5,893 nucleotides of DNA from Gammaproteobacteria bacterium (GTDB lineage Bacteria; Pseudomonadota; Gammaproteobacteria; Arenicellales; UBA868), in assembly GCA_003529705.1 (NCBI GenBank), contig DPVA01000046.1:1-5893 (forward strand), in the 5' to 3' direction. Below are positions 5,415-5,893 of the stretch, piece by piece. The notes beneath the pieces are model-generated. The model searched no databases and was not told the origin of the DNA. It saw only the letters and a list, made by a program, of their open reading frames with translations. The position numbers were made by a program, and so were the translations under genes. Within the stretch, counting starts at the first letter, position 1. Each line of letters starts with the position of its first letter.

Positions 5415-5893
5415 TACAGAGCCTCAAGGTTTACTGTGGAAGAGGTGCCGAAGACAGTTTTGTCGATTTGGTTCGCCAATATTTCAACTTCTGAGCCTAG
5501 GGCTCTCGAATCCGTCACTGGCGGCACCATCGATCGAATCGCTTCCAAGAAGGCTTTCAGAGCAGGAGGCGCTGTTCTGCCCGTGACGTACAGGGCCTGA
5601 CTTGCCGTAACACCAAGATAGGCCAAAACGGCATCAAAGGCGGAGCTTCCGGTCTGATGTTGATTGAAAGCCCAAAATGTGGGCACCCCGATGTCATTTT
5701 GACCGAAGCCGCCGCCCTCAGAACCCGGTAGTAAATTAACTTGTGCAGCTCTAGTCGCCTCCTCAAGATACGCGACAACCGCCATCCCCACGACACCGAT
5801 GTAGCCATCTTCCTTCGCGAGCAACTGTTCAGGGAGATGGGAGACTTTGCTGTCAAGCAACTTCGTGATCTGCCGATCGCCGAGGGTTGCAAG
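5414..5893 (-). CDS. Unrecognised protein, C-terminal 159 residues (start outside window)
   Basis: The frame enters open at the window's right edge and ends at TAA 5416-5414, which overlaps the next gene's ATG (TAATG). I do not recognise the family. The visible part is a mixed alpha-type sequence: a helical AKEDGYIGVVGMAVVAYLEE segment, a glycine-rich link GSEGGGFGQNDIG, an aromatic FWAFNQHQTG stretch, then helices DAVLAYLGVTASQALYV and ALKAFLEAIRSM, ending in a polar VFGTSSTVNLEAL. There are no cysteines and no clear transmembrane span or signal peptide in the visible part. A TTG at 5860 or the ATG at 5752 (GMAVV) could be misread as starts, but the frame has no upstream stop and sequence of the same character continues to the edge. 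Its 1-nt overlap with the lyase-like gene implies one operon and probably a related function. Confidence 0.7.
   Translation of the reverse strand, partial: LATLGDRQITKLLDSKVSHLPEQLLAKEDGYIGVVGMAVVAYLEEATRAAQVNLLPGSEGGGFGQNDIGVPTFWAFNQHQTGSSAFDAVLAYLGVTASQALYVTGRTAPPALKAFLEAIRSMVPPVTDSRALGSEVEILANQIDKTVFGTSSTVNLEAL
5422..5426 (-). promoter_or_regulatory. Ribosome binding site of the lyase-like gene
   Basis: TGAGG on the minus strand lies 7 nt before ATG 5414, inside the last codons of the upstream gene. It fixes the start at the signal peptide and, with the TAATG overlap, suggests re-initiation by ribosomes finishing the upstream gene. Confidence 0.55.

Noticed and set aside
5064..5586. Plus-strand open frames of 102 and 126 residues opposite the lyase-like gene and its upstream neighbour
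   Set aside because: They are antisense to well-supported coding sequence, with no ribosome sites or recognisable domains.

Overview
The window looks like chromosomal DNA from a gammaproteobacterium, probably marine. This is inferred from the protein families and from Gram-negative features (a Sec signal peptide on a secreted lyase-like protein, a two-membrane-span sensor kinase); no rRNA or taxonomic marker is present. I see no tRNA, CRISPR, insertion sequence or phage gene.

Layout, left to right. (1) Positions 1-250, plus strand: the C-terminal end of a bactofilin, cut by the window edge and followed by a GC-rich hairpin with a T6 run (254-276). (2) Positions 318-521, minus strand: a small 67-residue hypothetical gene, convergent with the bactofilin. 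(3) Positions 522-686: a divergent regulatory region with 11-bp-spaced AATGGCA repeats and a long nested inverted repeat ending 18 nt before the next start codon. (4) Positions 687-3625, plus strand: an OmpR-class response regulator and a large membrane histidine kinase that overlap at GTGA. Their length, residue pattern and architecture match, from memory, the proteobacterial dedicated sortase two-component pair (PdsR/PdsS; TIGR03787/TIGR03785). No sortase or sortase target lies in the window. (5) Positions 3656-5893, minus strand: a compact three-gene run converging on the kinase. Transcription order is an unrecognised protein (start outside the window), a secreted polysaccharide-lyase-like protein with a long acidic tail, and a purine-type phosphoribosyltransferase.

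How the parts may work together (inference). The kinase carries between its two membrane spans a stretch that reads like a CBM9/DOMON-type carbohydrate-binding domain, and the neighbouring convergent operon makes an exported protein of a polysaccharide-lyase fold. Both, together with the bactofilin (a cell-shape and envelope scaffold), suggest an envelope or extracellular-glycan theme. The regulator probably controls its own promoter region through the phased direct repeats. The phosphoribosyltransferase looks like a co-transcribed housekeeping salvage enzyme.
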